From assembly GCA_027924585.1 (NCBI GenBank), contig BSBM01000050.1, positions 2,976,001 to 3,040,000 of the forward strand: DNA of 64,000 nt, in the 5' to 3' direction. Position numbers and translations under genes: made by a program. Shown here one piece after another: positions 36,526 through 48,496 of this stretch. Origin of the DNA: Larix kaempferi (taxonomy: Eukaryota > Streptophyta > Pinopsida > Pinales > Pinaceae). The number at the start of each line of letters is the position of its first letter. Within the stretch, counting starts at the first letter, position 1. Under the pieces are notes generated by a model. The model saw only the letters and a program-made list of their open reading frames with translations. It was not told the origin of the DNA and did no database searches.

Positions 36526-37240
36526 CACTACAAGAAAAGAGTTCATTGGTGAGGCTCAAAAAATGTTACCATAAGCTCATCGGTGATGGTCAAAAGATCC
36601 TCCATCACCAAAAATTGAGCGTCGCCAAAGGCACTGTCACCGAAAGTAGAGGCTATGTGGTGACATTCAAGATCCACCACTAATAATTATTATTGTGACG
36701 GATTGTCAACCACACCAATTGCTATGAAGTGTTGGTGATGGACCTATTTTGTCCCTCACCATTGATGCATATATGGTGACAATCAATAACTGATCATTGG
36801 TGAGGGTCAAAACATGTCACCATAAGCTCATCGATGATGGTGAAAAGGGATGACATCACCAAAACTCAAACAACACCAAAGGCAGTGTACCCAAAAGTAG
36901 AGGTGATGTGGTGACATTCAATGTTTGTCACTAATAAGGATTATTATGATGGATAGTGACCCTCACCAATTTATATGAATTTTTGGTGATGGACCTATTC
37001 TGGCCCTCACCATTGATGCATATACAGTTACGGTTAATAATTGTTGACTGGCGAGGGTCAAAAAATGTCACCATAAGCTCATCGGTGATGGTCAAAAGGG
37101 CCTCGATCACCAAAACACTGAATGTTGCTAATGATGTATGATGAGGGGATTTCAATGACCCTCACTATTGATGCTATTTCCATTATCATATCAATGGTGA
37201 CAACCTCTATGAGATAGTCACCGCTTTTCATTTTGAAAAT
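36526..37240. mobile_element. CACTA (En/Spm) transposon terminus with 251-bp subterminal repeats
   Basis: The terminal inverted repeat CACTACAAGAAAA lies at 36526-36538, preceded by GAT (possible 3-bp target duplication). A tandem array follows: the anchor 'ccataagctcatcg' recurs at 36569, 36820 and 37071, exactly 251 bp apart each time. Units are full of short words TTGGTGAGGGTCA and CACCATTGATG in both orientations, as expected of subterminal transposase-binding sites. The opposite terminus is not found. Confidence 0.8.
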
Positions 37241-39081
37241 ATTTTAATGATGCAAAATAAAGGGTCGTTTCCATTTCAATTAAAATTGTAAAAATAATAA
37301 TTATAATGGTCCTTAAAGTATAATGGTGAAACGTCACCATTGCTTTCCAAAATGGTTGACAATCTTTGGCATGTATTGTTACCCATGAATATGGATAGTA
37401 GCAATACATTCATGTATCAGTGGTAAGAAAAATCTCATAAAAAATATTCTTCTCTTATTTATAAATGACAAGCACGAACCCCTTTCCTTGCATTTACTAT
37501 CATGCACATGTAAAATTATTATATGTTCAAGCATCCAACCATGCATTTTTGTTTTCTCCCTCATGTGATTTCATTGTTTTGTGCTCCATGTCATCTAAGA
37601 CTTAATATTTTGTTCTTGCTACAATGGTTCCCACTAATAATGATTCGTTATCCCTTCTTCCAGTCCTATTGACTTATTGTTGTTTCTTTTGGACATTAGT
37701 ATATTTCTTTCTTTCTATTTTGGAAATATCAAAGAGGAAATGGGATAATAATGTATTCTATGAGATGAGAATGCCAATATACTTTCCAATATACTTTATA
37801 GTAAAGAGGCGGGAAGAGGTGATCCATAGCTATGGCTTTCAACAAATCTTACGGGTAGCCCTCATACCCTAAGCCACATAGATCATACACCCCCAAGCCC
37901 AACAAACAATTTCTTATATCCTTTTAGAATTAGATAATTTCTTATTGATTTCTATTCATCACAAGTTATTGATGATAGGTTTGCTACGAATGTGGTGAAC
38001 CAATAATATAGGGGCCCAACTCCGCTCCTTCTAGTCACACAAGCTTGATCCTTATCAGTCATTCCTTACAGAATATTCACAAACATACTCAGTCACATAT
38101 TCATCATCTTGGATGCTCTAGTCTTTATAACAATACTTTAAAGAAGGATCCTATGTAGGATTTTTAGAGTTTAATACACGATTATCCTAATCTATGCAAC
38201 CCAATATATAATTGGAAAATAATCAAGAATGAGATAGTCCTGGGACACACCCCATCCTAAGGGATACTAGCAGCCCACTCAAGCACAACCCATCTAGAGT
38301 TGTTACTTAACCATCCAATGGATCTTTTACTACTCACAAGTTGGTGCCAGAAGAGAAAAGATGGGAAGTGGTTCACTATAAGAATACGGGTAAGTGGGCC
38401 CCAACCTCCTTTTAATGTCCCCTATTCAAATTCCATCAATTGTTTTCCTAAAATTCCTGACAACATGACTATGGAATTTTGACAAAAAATTGGTTTTCAA
38501 ATTGATGTAGCTTATTGGGAATTAAATCTATTTGGTTGTAGTATTAGAAGAAAAGTATGTCCAATCATTGTTGATAGAGCACCTTCCTTGTTTTTCTGAG
38601 CATCTTTTCAGTTCATCCTACATAGATTTGAAGGGATAGTTTTCTGTTGTGTTTACTGTACCTTACAAAGGCAAATTTTTGAGTTTGTTGGTTGTACTTT
38701 ACAGGGGTAGTTTTATGAGTTATTGGTTGTACTTGGAAGGGCTGATTTATGTTCTTGTTAGTTGTAATTTATAGTCAATATAGTGACAAGCCTAATGTCA
38801 CATCTCTTCTACGCGTTTTTTTTTCAATAAAAATCTTATCACTTTGAAAATGCGGAAACCACCAACTCTAGCTATCGTTGCAGCTGGCATAACTCTTCAG
38901 TAAACGTTACCATACAAGGACAACTCAAAATCAGCAATTAATTACATGCTACATCCTAAACACTTATGACCATAAAAGTGATAGGCAATAAATGGTGATA
39001 GTAACTATATTAACATACATTAATATGTCATTACACACTACTACTTTGTTCATGGTATTAAATGAAATTCATTTTAATGTG

Positions 39082-39115
39082 GCATAGTTATGTGTTCCGA
39101 ACACATAACCTATGC
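39082..39115. repeat. Hairpin-forming inverted repeat
   Basis: GCATA-g-TTATGTGTTC-c-GAACACATAA-cc-TATGC: 15 paired bases with a one-base centre. Near its edges the DNA is AT-rich. No second copy is seen, so a MITE is not shown. Confidence 0.75.
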
Positions 39116-39456
39116 AGTTGTATTAATTACGCCAAGCGGTACTTGCAACAATACTAAGCTACTGCCATAAATGAATGAACCATTCTTAACGTATCTATGT
39201 CTGTGCAATTAGGACTATTACACAACTATGAAGGATAACCGGTGACAGATATAGTATTATGCCTAACCTAATGATTACATGCATATAATAATTTCACCCA
39301 GAAATGAACACATATAAAACATATGATTATAAATCCTATGTGGCATTTAATTCATTGTAATGCACATATAATGGAAGGTCTTAGTTTTCCAAATAATATA
39401 ATTACATATATGTATTGCCATGTATAAATGTATAAATATGAAAATATATAGCTTAA

Positions 39457-39458
<2 letters not shown>

Positions 39459-39497
<39 letters not shown>

Positions 39498-39626
39498 CCT
39501 ATTTCTAAGTTAAACCATGGCTTCAAGGCCCATGTATTACAATACAAGAACTATTTAACTTTTTAATTAAAAATTAAAAACTAAATCATTCAAATTTTAA
39601 ATAATATATATATATATATATATATT
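39459..39626. repeat. Two TA microsatellites
   Basis: (TA)n at 39459-39497 and again at 39604-39626, separated by ordinary sequence. Confidence 0.9.
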
Positions 39627-39949
39627 ATTTCGTAGTCCTATATATATATTATGTCCTAACCCAAGGACTAAGGCTTAAGAAGCCTAGCATGAAAATGTAA
39701 TCCCAATGCGCCACAAGGAATGACTTCAACCTCATGTGACGATGATAACCAAAGTCATGCTATGACATAAAACGTTAAGCGAGTGTCACTTCGTGACATT
39801 TCTTATCAACATAAATTATGAGATTAACAAGGTATGCTTTTAAGGTTTGAACCCACGACTTACGGGTTTGATGGAATGATACTGCTATCACGCTAATGTG
39901 GAAAACACACGTAAGAAGCACAATGGAGAGCTTGTTGGCACTAAATGTT

Positions 39950-41195
39950 TCACGGGTGGCCTGAGTGGTTGATGTGGCAAAGCCACACAGGCTCAACCCA
40001 AATTTTTCAACGTTATGACCCCAATCAGCTTGCCATTTGGCAGGTTCGTGAAAGTCCTATCTCACGTGGAAAAATACTCGGCGGCTGCTTGTGGTTTGTT
40101 CCATGTGGATGGTAGTTGGCAACCATTAAAATTGTCTCCCGCCCAACGCGGCGTGATGCCAACTCCTCTCCTGTACTTCATACTCTACGCGGCTCCATAA
40201 ATGATCAGACCGGTGAACACCATAGATCTAAGAATGGTTGGTTTATTTATCAACATGATAATTCCATCACCGTTGATTCCAAGCTTTGTGTTCTTCGCTC
40301 CAATGATCCATGGCGTACGTCATAACTCCTTGTCTACCGAGGTCAGTGGTGGCCATTACCTTCCTGTCCGGTACCCATAGCATATAAGAAAGGTGGAGTT
40401 TCGACAAGGTTCATTGTTGATCCACTGTGGTCCTACGCAGAGGGCCTTATTCCCTGCGCAAATGAACTTTTCCAGCTCGAACCAGTGGAGATGGATTCGA
40501 TGCCCTGCGAAGCCCCGAATAAATATCACAACATCGACATTAGCTACTGCATGCCTTGCTAGGTAAGACATGGCTCTTTACCGTTTCGCTGTAATCATTT
40601 ATTTACTGTGAATACCATCCGATTGATATTTAACATTATGTATTCAACGTTGTCATGTAGGGAGTGGAACAATACTGTGGGTTTGCTTCACTTAGCAGGT
40701 GATGAGAAATGTCTCTCCTCATTAATCCATGGTAAAATACATGCGGTTGTGATTTCACTTATTACTTTGTAAATGTTGATTGCTACGTTTTAACCACTCG
40801 TAACCGTTTGCAGGTGAGCAAGTAACGCGAAGGTGGTGGAAGCTACAGCATGTGGAGTGCCTCCACGGCCGACGCTGAGCATGGGGATAGTGTGCCCTGA
40901 CCTTCCAGGTAACTCACTGATTCTCGTAGCCTTAGTGGTCTCACCCTGTGGTTCAGGGTTGAGTTACTCATGCATTGAAGAGTTAAGTGTTGGCTTGTTG
41001 TTCGTTTCGCTATTGTTTAAGAGTGGTGGCCCTTGGCCCCAAACGCAGAAGCAATAGCTTGCTGTTGGTGAAAGCTGGTCCTTGCGACTGTGTGTTTGGC
41101 CACTCTGGGCGTCATCGGTGTTACCGGCATGACTCAGGTTTGACTCTTGAAGGGTTTGGATGTCGGATGAAGAGAATTCACTCTAAACAGTTGAT
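39950..41195 (+). other. GC-richer exon-like island, possible captured host gene fragment
   Basis: This stretch is visibly richer in G+C than the DNA on both sides. One frame is open over 40116-40562 apart from a single TAA at 40323, and reads like protein (NGWFIYQHDNSITVDSKLCV; RFIVDPLWSYAEGLIPCANE). Splice-like signals follow: donor GTAAGA at 40563, acceptor ATGTAG ending 40660, donor at 40732, acceptor TTTGCAG ending 40813. Joining 40661-40731 to 40814 onward keeps a frame open (GLLHLAGDEKCLSSLIHG, then EQVTRRWWKLQHVECLHG). However, the stop at 40560 blocks the first frame from joining it. I do not recognise the protein. It lies between a CACTA end and a CACTA transposase, so capture by the transposon is plausible. 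Confidence 0.35.
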
Positions 41196-41710
41196 TTAAG
41201 TTTGTAAATAATGAATGCAGTTTGAAAGGAAAACGCGTAAGCAGTCGTTGGTTTTGAAATAGTAAGGGCATGCCCACAATGCTTATGGCCTCTGTCTCTT
41301 TCTTTTGATTAAATGCACATTATAGTGAATGGAAATGTATGCGTTCCAACTTGTAATATGAAATGTTAACTTTATGAAACTAGGGTTTACTTGTATCATT
41401 TTCATTTATGCTTACTATGCCATAAAATGATGAATTCTCCATGCTCAACACAATGTATATACTTTACATTTAAATTACTGTTTAAAGTTATGTTGTTCAT
41501 AAATTCGTAGGGTAGTACGAAATACACAGCGATTCAATGTTTATGGTTATGACTCTTAAGAGCATAAATACATACATTATTAACTAGATGCACGATCTAG
41601 AGTCGCCTTCATATATATTTGTTGCAGCATGAAGTTCATTTCACATATGCTATATAAAAATCGTGGAAATTCATAAGCTGTTAGCCATAGGGAAAATTAT
41701 GTTTGTGCAT
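41196..41710. other. Anonymous AT-rich DNA
   Basis: No gene or repeat recognised between the exon-like island and the truncated gypsy copy. Confidence 0.35.
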
Positions 41711-42340
41711 TCAGTTTTTAAATAAATGGCTAAGCCATCGATGAATCTCCTTGTTTTTAAACATTACATTTAACTCTGTAATGGTGTCTCCATACCAAGG
41801 GCCCGATGACGAGATAAGGAATAAATTCTCATCAACGAATGAGTCCTCATGCACCACTTCCTCATGAAGTCTAGGAAAATCCGACATTAGCTCTGCGAAA
41901 ACCAAGGACTTCACCAACTTTGCCGAGGCAAAATCAATATCGAATTCTTGAAGGATGACAATCCATTTATTATACTCCCCCCCAATCAAATTGCATGAGA
42001 GCAAAAACTGAAATGGATTTACATGTGCTATAACCGTGGTTTTTCTGAGCAAGACGTAGTGTCGTAATCTCTGGACTGCATGAAAATTTGCAATGGCCAG
42101 TTTCTCTACGTGAGAATATCTTCATTCAGCGTCTACTAGGTTTCGACTAAGATAATAGACAACATGCTCTTGGAGCCTATCGTCCACCTGAACCAAGAGC
42201 ATACCAATCGTCTCTTGAGATGCCGCCACATAAAGAAAAAAAATATCTTGCATAGTTGGGTGGAATAAGAATAGGGGCCGATACCAAGGCTTTCTTAAGA
42301 GCGATGAAAGACTGTTGGACTCGCTCATCCCAGATAAAAG
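41711..42340 (-). pseudogene. RNase H of gypsy copy 1, truncated
   Basis: 42122-42328 carries RPLFLFHPTMQDIFFLYVAA and LLVQVDDRLQEHVVYYLSRN, where the first catalytic Asp of the gypsy RNase H (usually D/VAAS) is already absent. 41711-42052 continues LRKTTVIAHVNPFQFLLSCN and SKWIVILQEF-like residues, then FAELMSDFP and the linker toward integrase (LFLISSSGPWYGDTI). A stop at about 42121 splits the parts. The family break at 41711 falls before the integrase zinc finger. No extra RNase H occurs in this linker. Confidence 0.78.
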
Positions 42341-43110
42341 GGGTGTATTTCTTCAATAATCACGCAAAACCCTTAGTAAGACTGGCATAGTTTATGATGA
42401 AACAACGTAAGAAAATGGCCCTCCCTTGGAAAATCTGAAGTTGAACCAAATTACGTGGGGGAGGAAACCGACGTATTACCTCAACCTTCAATGGATCGAC
42501 TCTAATACCCTCTTTTGAGACTACAAACCCTAGAAGGCGACCAAATTTCACACAAAAGATGCACTTGTTCGGATTCAAACGAATATTATAACGTCGGCAT
42601 CTCTCAAAAATAAGGCGGAGGTGACCTGAGTGATCCACTCTCTTACGAGAGTGAGAAACAAGGTCATCCAGGTAAGCCTCCACTATACACTTAAGATCGT
42701 GAAAAGCATAGGTCATGGCCCACTGAAACGTAGCTCCGGATTTTTTAAGGCTGAAGGGGATTTTACGGTATGCAAAGGTACCCCAAGGACATATAAATGC
42801 AGTTTCATGTTGATCCTTAGGTTTGATTTTGATCTTATTGTAGCCTGAAAATCCGTCCATAAACAAAAACACTTCGCTTCCCGCACACTCATCCAAGATT
42901 TGGTCTATGAATGGGGTGGGGAAGTTATCTTTAGGACATGCTTTATTCAGATCACGAAAGTCGGTGCACACACAAATGGTTCCCTGCTTCTTATCCACAG
43001 GAATGGGGTTGGATACCCATTCGGTAAGGGGGACTGGCTATATAAAACCAACTTTAAGCAATTTCTCTACCTCTTCCTTAATGGTGGCTGCCTTCCTAGG
43101 ATTAAAAAAT
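42341..43110 (-). pseudogene. Reverse transcriptase of gypsy copy 1
   Basis: 42360-42998 (212 codons, open) contains DKKQGTICVCTDFRDLNKAC, PKDNFPTPFIDQILDECAGS, FLFMDGFSGYNKIKIKPKDQ and the catalytic box YLDD encoded at 42674-42663, then RLNPNKCIFCVKFGRLLGFV. The YLDD box and fingers/palm are intact here; the upstream start (VGFI-P, up to 43110) is separated by a stop. The 'KKSGATFQWAM' stretch deviates from the usual K-N-A-G-A-T-F-Q. Product would copy element RNA into DNA, but no complete pol remains. Confidence 0.85.
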
Positions 43111-43252
43111 AAAGATGTTATCGAATAGGATTAACATGAGGGTAAGTCTTAATCTTGTGTTCGACAATACTAGGGTCGATACCTGGCATCTCCTTGTATG
43201 ACTAGGCAAACACATCTCGAAATTCTTTGAATAAATCGGTGTAAATACGAAT

Positions 43253-44926
43253 TTACTCAGGGGAACAATCAGCACTGGCGTATACATTTTCGATTTTTCT
43301 GGGAGTAAGAGAAATGTTGATCAAGATAGTAGGAGAAATATTAGCCATATTTCCCTCTACATAAATGCCATGTGATTCCAAAGGAGCCACAAGGTGACCA
43401 ACTTTCTCGGAAAGAGTCGATCGAAACTCATCTTGCTCAATAAGATCATGGTTGGGAAGGAAATAAGATCTATGATGGAGATCCTCCCAAGGATTTTCTT
43501 TTCCATTCATGGCCTTGATAATGGCTTCATTCGAAGGCAAAGTACCATCAAGGCATTCATTTGAACAAGACGAGTCCACTTCCCACACGAGCAGCGTAAC
43601 GGGATCTTCTTCCTTTATACCTGAAGAAGAGAGATCCGGCTCTGCATTAACTTGTTGAATATCACGATAATCAAGCTCAGCTATAGACAAGGGCATAGCC
43701 ATCCCGATGTGCGAAGAGTCTCCCGATGGGGAACTCGTGGAAGGTAGAGTCCACGGATCACTAAAGTACGATGTCCGGAATGGTACGAGATTCAATGATG
43801 AAGGAACATCATCGGAGGCAGTTCTTATGAAGGAGATTGGTGCAGAAAAGTCAAAAGATCCCATCAAGGAGGAATACAAGCCTACAACAACATTCTCAGT
43901 TGTCGGCTGAGAATTTTCGATCTGAGAAACTACAGTTCCTGGTGATGCTACAGGATTGGAACTAGTAAAGGCTAGCTGATCGATCATCACAATCTTGCCT
44001 TCGTGGGAAAAGAAGATAACTCTAAAAACAGAGGACACGATCACTTTCATAACGTATATCCAATTCTGACCTAGTAAAAGGTTATATTCAAGGGGAGCAT
44101 CGACGACCTTGACCTCTATAGGCACAAACTTCCCACCCAAGTGGACCTCAAGGGAGGGTATAATACCATGCGGCCTGAAATAACGACCATTGAATGTAGT
44201 AAGCATGGTCATATACTTTGACAATGGAGGAGATTCGAGATCCTTCCAACAAGCTAAATACATTATTGAAGTGGAAGCACCTTCGTCAACCACGGTACGC
44301 TTAACGATCATCTCTAAACACCTAACATGAACTTGGAAATCCACATGATAGGGAAACTGAGGCTGAACATCAGTAGTGTCAAACTTGATGACATTTGGGA
44401 TACAAGGATCTTGGACTCCCAAATCAAATAAAAGGGCGTTCCTCTGTGAAGGAAAATCCTGAAGAACGTCGAGATCCGACATATCACATGGGGTTTGGCC
44501 TAGATCTTCTACAATTGAGTAGTTCTGGGCATCCCAGGCATTGGGATTATGCATCGAGCGCTTGAGGACACCTTTCCGTACTCGCGGCATAGAGTTAGGC
44601 TTCTCGATATGAAATGGAGTCTCAAGTGGAGGGGGCTCATTCCCCAAAGAAGGTTGTGGAGCTCCATAATCATGCGAGCAAGTAGCAATACAAACCTCAT
44701 ATTTGACCATGTTAATGCTTCCAAAATTGTCATCATGGGTAGAAGAATTCGAAGTTTCATTAGTACCATGACCGACGACAAAAGCACTAGAAGCCATATT
44801 ATAATGATGAGGAAGGGGATTTATCAACACAGTTGGGCTCTGTGCGATGTGCTTCGATGCTTCCTCCATACAAGGACACAAATGTGTAAGTTTATCCTTC
44901 GAGCAAAGTTTACAAGGAAACTTCAC
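43253..44926 (-). CDS. gag C-terminus with zinc knuckle plus aspartic protease, gypsy copy 1
   Basis: Long open frame of 557 codons. Near the start is a Cys/His motif CKLCSKDKLTHLCPCMEEAS (C-X2-C-X6-H-X-C or a variant with Lys where a His is expected). A long variable spacer follows. At about residues 200-300 comes a retropepsin: VVDEGASTSIM with the active-site triad D-E-G, a form seen in some plant gypsy proteases, then FRPHGIIPSLEVHLGGKFVP and YNLLLGQNWIYVM. The C-terminal part (residues 300-557) links to RT and ends VYASADCSPE. The frame is intact, unlike its neighbours. Confidence 0.75.
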   Translation of the reverse strand: MKFPCKLCSKDKLTHLCPCMEEASKHIAQSPTVLINPLPHHYNMASSAFVVGHGTNETSNSSTHDDNFGSINMVKYEVCIATCSHDYGAPQPSLGNEPPPLETPFHIEKPNSMPRVRKGVLKRSMHNPNAWDAQNYSIVEDLGQTPCDMSDLDVLQDFPSQRNALLFDLGVQDPCIPNVIKFDTTDVQPQFPYHVDFQVHVRCLEMIVKRTVVDEGASTSIMYLACWKDLESPPLSKYMTMLTTFNGRYFRPHGIIPSLEVHLGGKFVPIEVKVVDAPLEYNLLLGQNWIYVMKVIVSSVFRVIFFSHEGKIVMIDQLAFTSSNPVASPGTVVSQIENSQPTTENVVVGLYSSLMGSFDFSAPISFIRTASDDVPSSLNLVPFRTSYFSDPWTLPSTSSPSGDSSHIGMAMPLSIAELDYRDIQQVNAEPDLSSSGIKEEDPVTLLVWEVDSSCSNECLDGTLPSNEAIIKAMNGKENPWEDLHHRSYFLPNHDLIEQDEFRSTLSEKVGHLVAPLESHGIYVEGNMANISPTILINISLTPRKIENVYASADCSPE

Positions 44927-46100
44927 CTTACGACTGGGTTTGCGTTCCTCACCAGCATTTCCGCCATCCTAAGGAGGGTTAGCGTTCTCTTTCTTATTCT
45001 TATTATTCCCACCCCTACAGTTATTCTTCCCCTTCTTTTTCCCACGAGGATAGTGGTTACTAGATGGGTTCGCCAATTGTATGGAATGTGCAACAGACGA
45101 CTGGGTGGAAATGGACGAGGCGAAAGCCTGTCCAGGGGTAGACTAGTTAATAGACAGGTTTTGCATCTAATTTGTAACCATATATATAGAACGAGTACTT
45201 GCGGAACCAACAATTCCATTGGCATGCAGTCCAGGAGCGGGCTTGGGCTCATGCCTTGATCGTGGTGCGTCAGGTATAATGTCATACAAAATCCCAAACT
45301 GAGCTTAGACTAGGTTTAACTGTTGGGATTTAAATATGGCTTGTTCCTCAGTCATAATTCCAAACAACAAAACATCCTTCGAAATATAAGGGAGAAAAGA
45401 CTTGAGGAACCATTCTAGGAGAAAATCTAGAGGAATGTTGGATTTTACTAACCTCTTCCGTCGGCACCATTCTTGAATGTGATCAGAAATATGTGTGGCT
45501 TTATCCTGGTGAAAAGTGGACAAGATTTCGGTGCCAATATCATAACGAACTGGCAACTAAAAGTGATCTAGAAAAAATAAATCCAAATCGTTGAAGCTCT
45601 TATATGTGCCCCCAGTAAACTCGACATACCATTTCACGGCAAACCTAGTAAGGGTGCGTTGAAATAGCCTCAAACAGATGGATTCATGGTTTAAGGAATT
45701 CAAGGAGCACCATAGATGGAATGTGGTGACATGATCACCTAGATCCTCACCCTTCTTCCCTTCAAACTTTGTAACATCGGAAGGGAGCTTGGTGGGTACC
45801 GGGGGCCATGTATAGTCATGACACATCGGATCATTCATGAGATTAGAAAGATCGGGAAAGTTCAACCTAGCGAGGAACGAGAGCTGAGGCTGCGAAGCTT
45901 GATTACAAGCTCCCGAAAGAGACTGAATTTGTGAAAATGAGGATGCGACTGTGTACATCGAAGTCGACACCTGAGGTGCCAACAAACTCTGATAGAAATC
46001 GTGACCCTGACCAAAAGGATAAAAAGTTCCTCCAACCTGACTCGTATAAGGATACACAGGAACGTGCCCAGAATGGCGTCCATAGGGGGGAATGGAATAA
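44927..46100 (-). pseudogene. gag core of gypsy copy 1
   Basis: 45557-46057 contains the capsid: FPDLSNLMNDPMCHDYTWPP, KFEGKKGEDLGDHVTTFHLW and RLFQRTLTRFAVKWYVEFTG, the W-Y core of retrotransposon gag. 45305-45556 continues VRYDIGTEILSTFHQDKATH and FLKSFLPYISKDVLLFG; stops at 45556 and 45305 interrupt. 44923-45297 is the linker to the zinc knuckle frame. Confidence 0.8.
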
Positions 46101-46219
46101 GGGCCAAAACAGGCTGACTAACTAGAAAATTTAACTCCATATGAAGGGGAGACCATATAACCACTCGCTCCAGAAAAACCAATCAAGTAAGGGCCATAAA
46201 AAAATGGTATGTTCCCACC

Positions 46220-46927
46220 TCAGGGACCCGAAGAACTATTAGGAGGATTCATAATCATATAAGCCTTCGTTGGCATAGGTGCATGCATAGAGGCATATGG
46301 GTTAACAAATGGAATATAAGTCATAGATCCGATGCCTACCATGAAACCTCCACTAGAAAAAGGATTCACGCTAACACTAGGGGCTGACGAAGGAGGAGGC
46401 CATCCTACAACATTCAGAGAAGAGGGAAGGATGTGAACACTCCCGAACTGATAAGTAGTAAAAGGGGGTGTATTTCCCCCAATCCCAATGCTAGAGCTAC
46501 CATGACTACCAGACATGGAGGAAGTAATATTCGACATAAAACTGGGAATACCCAATGTAAAAGGGTCTGAGGTCGTGGAGAATGATGTAGAACTAAAACC
46601 TAACACACCCGTGGATGAACTATAAGGATGACCAGATGACCATGTATCATCAAACGGGTTCCTACTAGTAGGCTGGGATGTCCCAAACCCATGAGGAGTG
46701 ATGTGTGATGAACCTCCCTCCCGTTTAGTCCTCGGAGAGTATATGTGAGGAGGGGAAGTTCTCTTCATGCCAATCGACGGAGTCGCAGGGACTGCCAACG
46801 TGCTAGATGCAGAACTCATAATGGGAGCTCTCTGAAGCTCGTAAGATGTGAATAAAGGACCAGCGATAGTCTTCCGACATCTCTTGCGAAGAGACTGCGA
46901 TGGATCGCTAGATGGTAAACCAACCAA
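46220..46927 (-). pseudogene. gag N-terminal Ser/Pro/Gly-rich region, gypsy copy 1
   Basis: 235 open codons: a basic start (LRKRCRKTIAGP), then a low-complexity Ser/Thr/Pro/Gly stretch. The equivalent region in copy 2 (63566-63997) is similarly low in complexity. The frame ends at a stop at about 46217, so it is split from the gag core by nonsense codons. Function beyond being the disordered N-terminus of gag is unknown. Confidence 0.6.
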
Positions 46928-48474
46928 CCGACGAGATTGGAGGAGAGCTTGATCTCAATCCACGATGACTTCAAGGAGTCAACAAATAAGCATCTCCTAA
47001 CGGCCTACTAAATCGTCACAGGGCACACACCTAAAAGAAACTAAAGCCAAAATGCACACAACAGGGGACTGGGTCAAGGGACCTCCCAACACTATAGCCG
47101 GTATGTCTCGCCTAACAGAGGCCTGAGACTCCCAAACTATAATCGGAGGTAACAAAATCAGTTATAAGGGCCCTCAGACTTCAATGTGCGAACACAATGT
47201 GCTATCCAACCCCTATCTAACTCGGGATACTCACAGAATAACCACTGCAAATGCCCTATGTGATACCTAGGTAAAGCAACTATGGTCACCACGTATAACC
47301 AATGCTCAGTTGAATAGTCGCAGGTGGGATCCGTCGTATGGGCAGGGTAGCTAAGCTCGAAACTCAAAATGGTAAAATCCCCCAAGAGTCCTCAGATACG
47401 AACAAATCCTGGATACATCTCCCACGTTCTGCAAGTATTGGAGGGATATCTCCGCAACTAACCTCCCGTGACCTTGTGCTTAACTCTGGCATGAGTAGAG
47501 CATCCTGAGAACATCGATGTATACCATGGGTTTCACCACTCCCTGGTCAAACACATAATGTTTGTTTGATAGTATTGGATTGTTTACTCTCAAAGGTTAT
47601 ATTCAAAGACTCTAATCCTATACTTGTTGGTGCACCCTAGAAAAGAAAAACATTCTAATCAATTTTAATTAAGCGGTAATTTTATGGGATGTGGTTACTC
47701 AAAGGAAGATGGTCGTGAAACTAGTGGTATGAAATGACTCAATAAAATGCACACCAGAAAACACTAGACTCTTCTATCATTAGAAAAAGTATGCCACTAA
47801 ATGACAGTCAAACCTACGTTTCTTTTTAAAAATAAAATGCAATCTCTTTACAATTTTTCATGCCCAATCAAACCCTAATGAAGTCACAAGCACCCCAATG
47901 CAAAATGCAAGTACAAAAAAGCAATTTTTTTTGTATTTTCAAAATAAATAAATGAAAATGCAACTAGAATCAATACTTTTCAGAAAAGAATGCAGAGAAT
48001 ACAATGCAGATAACCCAGCAAACCCCAAAAATCAAGACTCAGCTAAGCCAATGAGCTATAAAAAATAAAAATGGTTAAAAAAACAATTACTTAAAAAAAA
48101 GAAAGAGGAGCTTCCAATCACTAAAAGGGAAAGAAATAGTCAGGACATAGGCCCAGCAAGACTCAGGAACACCCAGAACTCACCCAGCATCAACCAAACA
48201 CCATAAACAAGGTTAAACCAGATCTATACGCAATTGTTCAATGAACAATAATGTGTGTACACGGGCTAGTTAACTAACAGTAACATGTACACGTGGGTAA
48301 ACCACATCAAACTCCTGTACAGGGCAGGATGGGTGACCAAAAAATAAGTGAAAAAGGCCAATAAACTCAGGATTTTTCTATAAGAACCTGACAACCTACC
48401 AGCGACACAAAAACTAAAAGAACAAAGAACAAAAACAAGGAAAATTTTCCCAAAAGACCCAAAATGGAGGCTTC
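46928..48474 (-). other. Leader of gypsy copy 1 between primer site and gag
   Basis: About 1.5 kb without a convincing coding frame. Long leaders are usual in Tat-like elements. Stretches 47040-47470 and 47640-48300 show nothing recognisable. Confidence 0.55.
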
Positions 48475-48492
48475 TCCCCAACGGAGTCTCCA
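48475..48492 (-). other. Primer binding site of gypsy copy 1
   Basis: Minus strand TGGAGACTCCGTTGGGGA, close to the TGGCGACTCCGCTGGGGA sequence found at this position in many plant gypsy (Tat) elements. It is 4 bp from the LTR edge. I do not assign the tRNA. Confidence 0.72.
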
Positions 48493-48496
48493 ATTC

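Larger units (their letters stand above)
37241..39940. other. Anonymous AT-rich DNA, presumably CACTA interior
   Basis: No gene recognised. Frames at 37624-37872 and 38300-38482 are short and without domains. It includes TA microsatellites and a hairpin, listed separately. Confidence 0.35.

Noticed and set aside
39790-40010. tRNA-like words (ggtttgaacccacgac; gtggcctgagtggttga)
   Set aside because: No cloverleaf can be drawn with matching stems, and the two pieces are in incompatible order. Similar words occur in many plant retroelements.
44549-45259. 236-codon plus-strand ORF, Arg-rich
   Set aside because: It is the antisense shadow of the gypsy gag/zinc-knuckle frames on the minus strand; composition follows from theirs and no domain is present.
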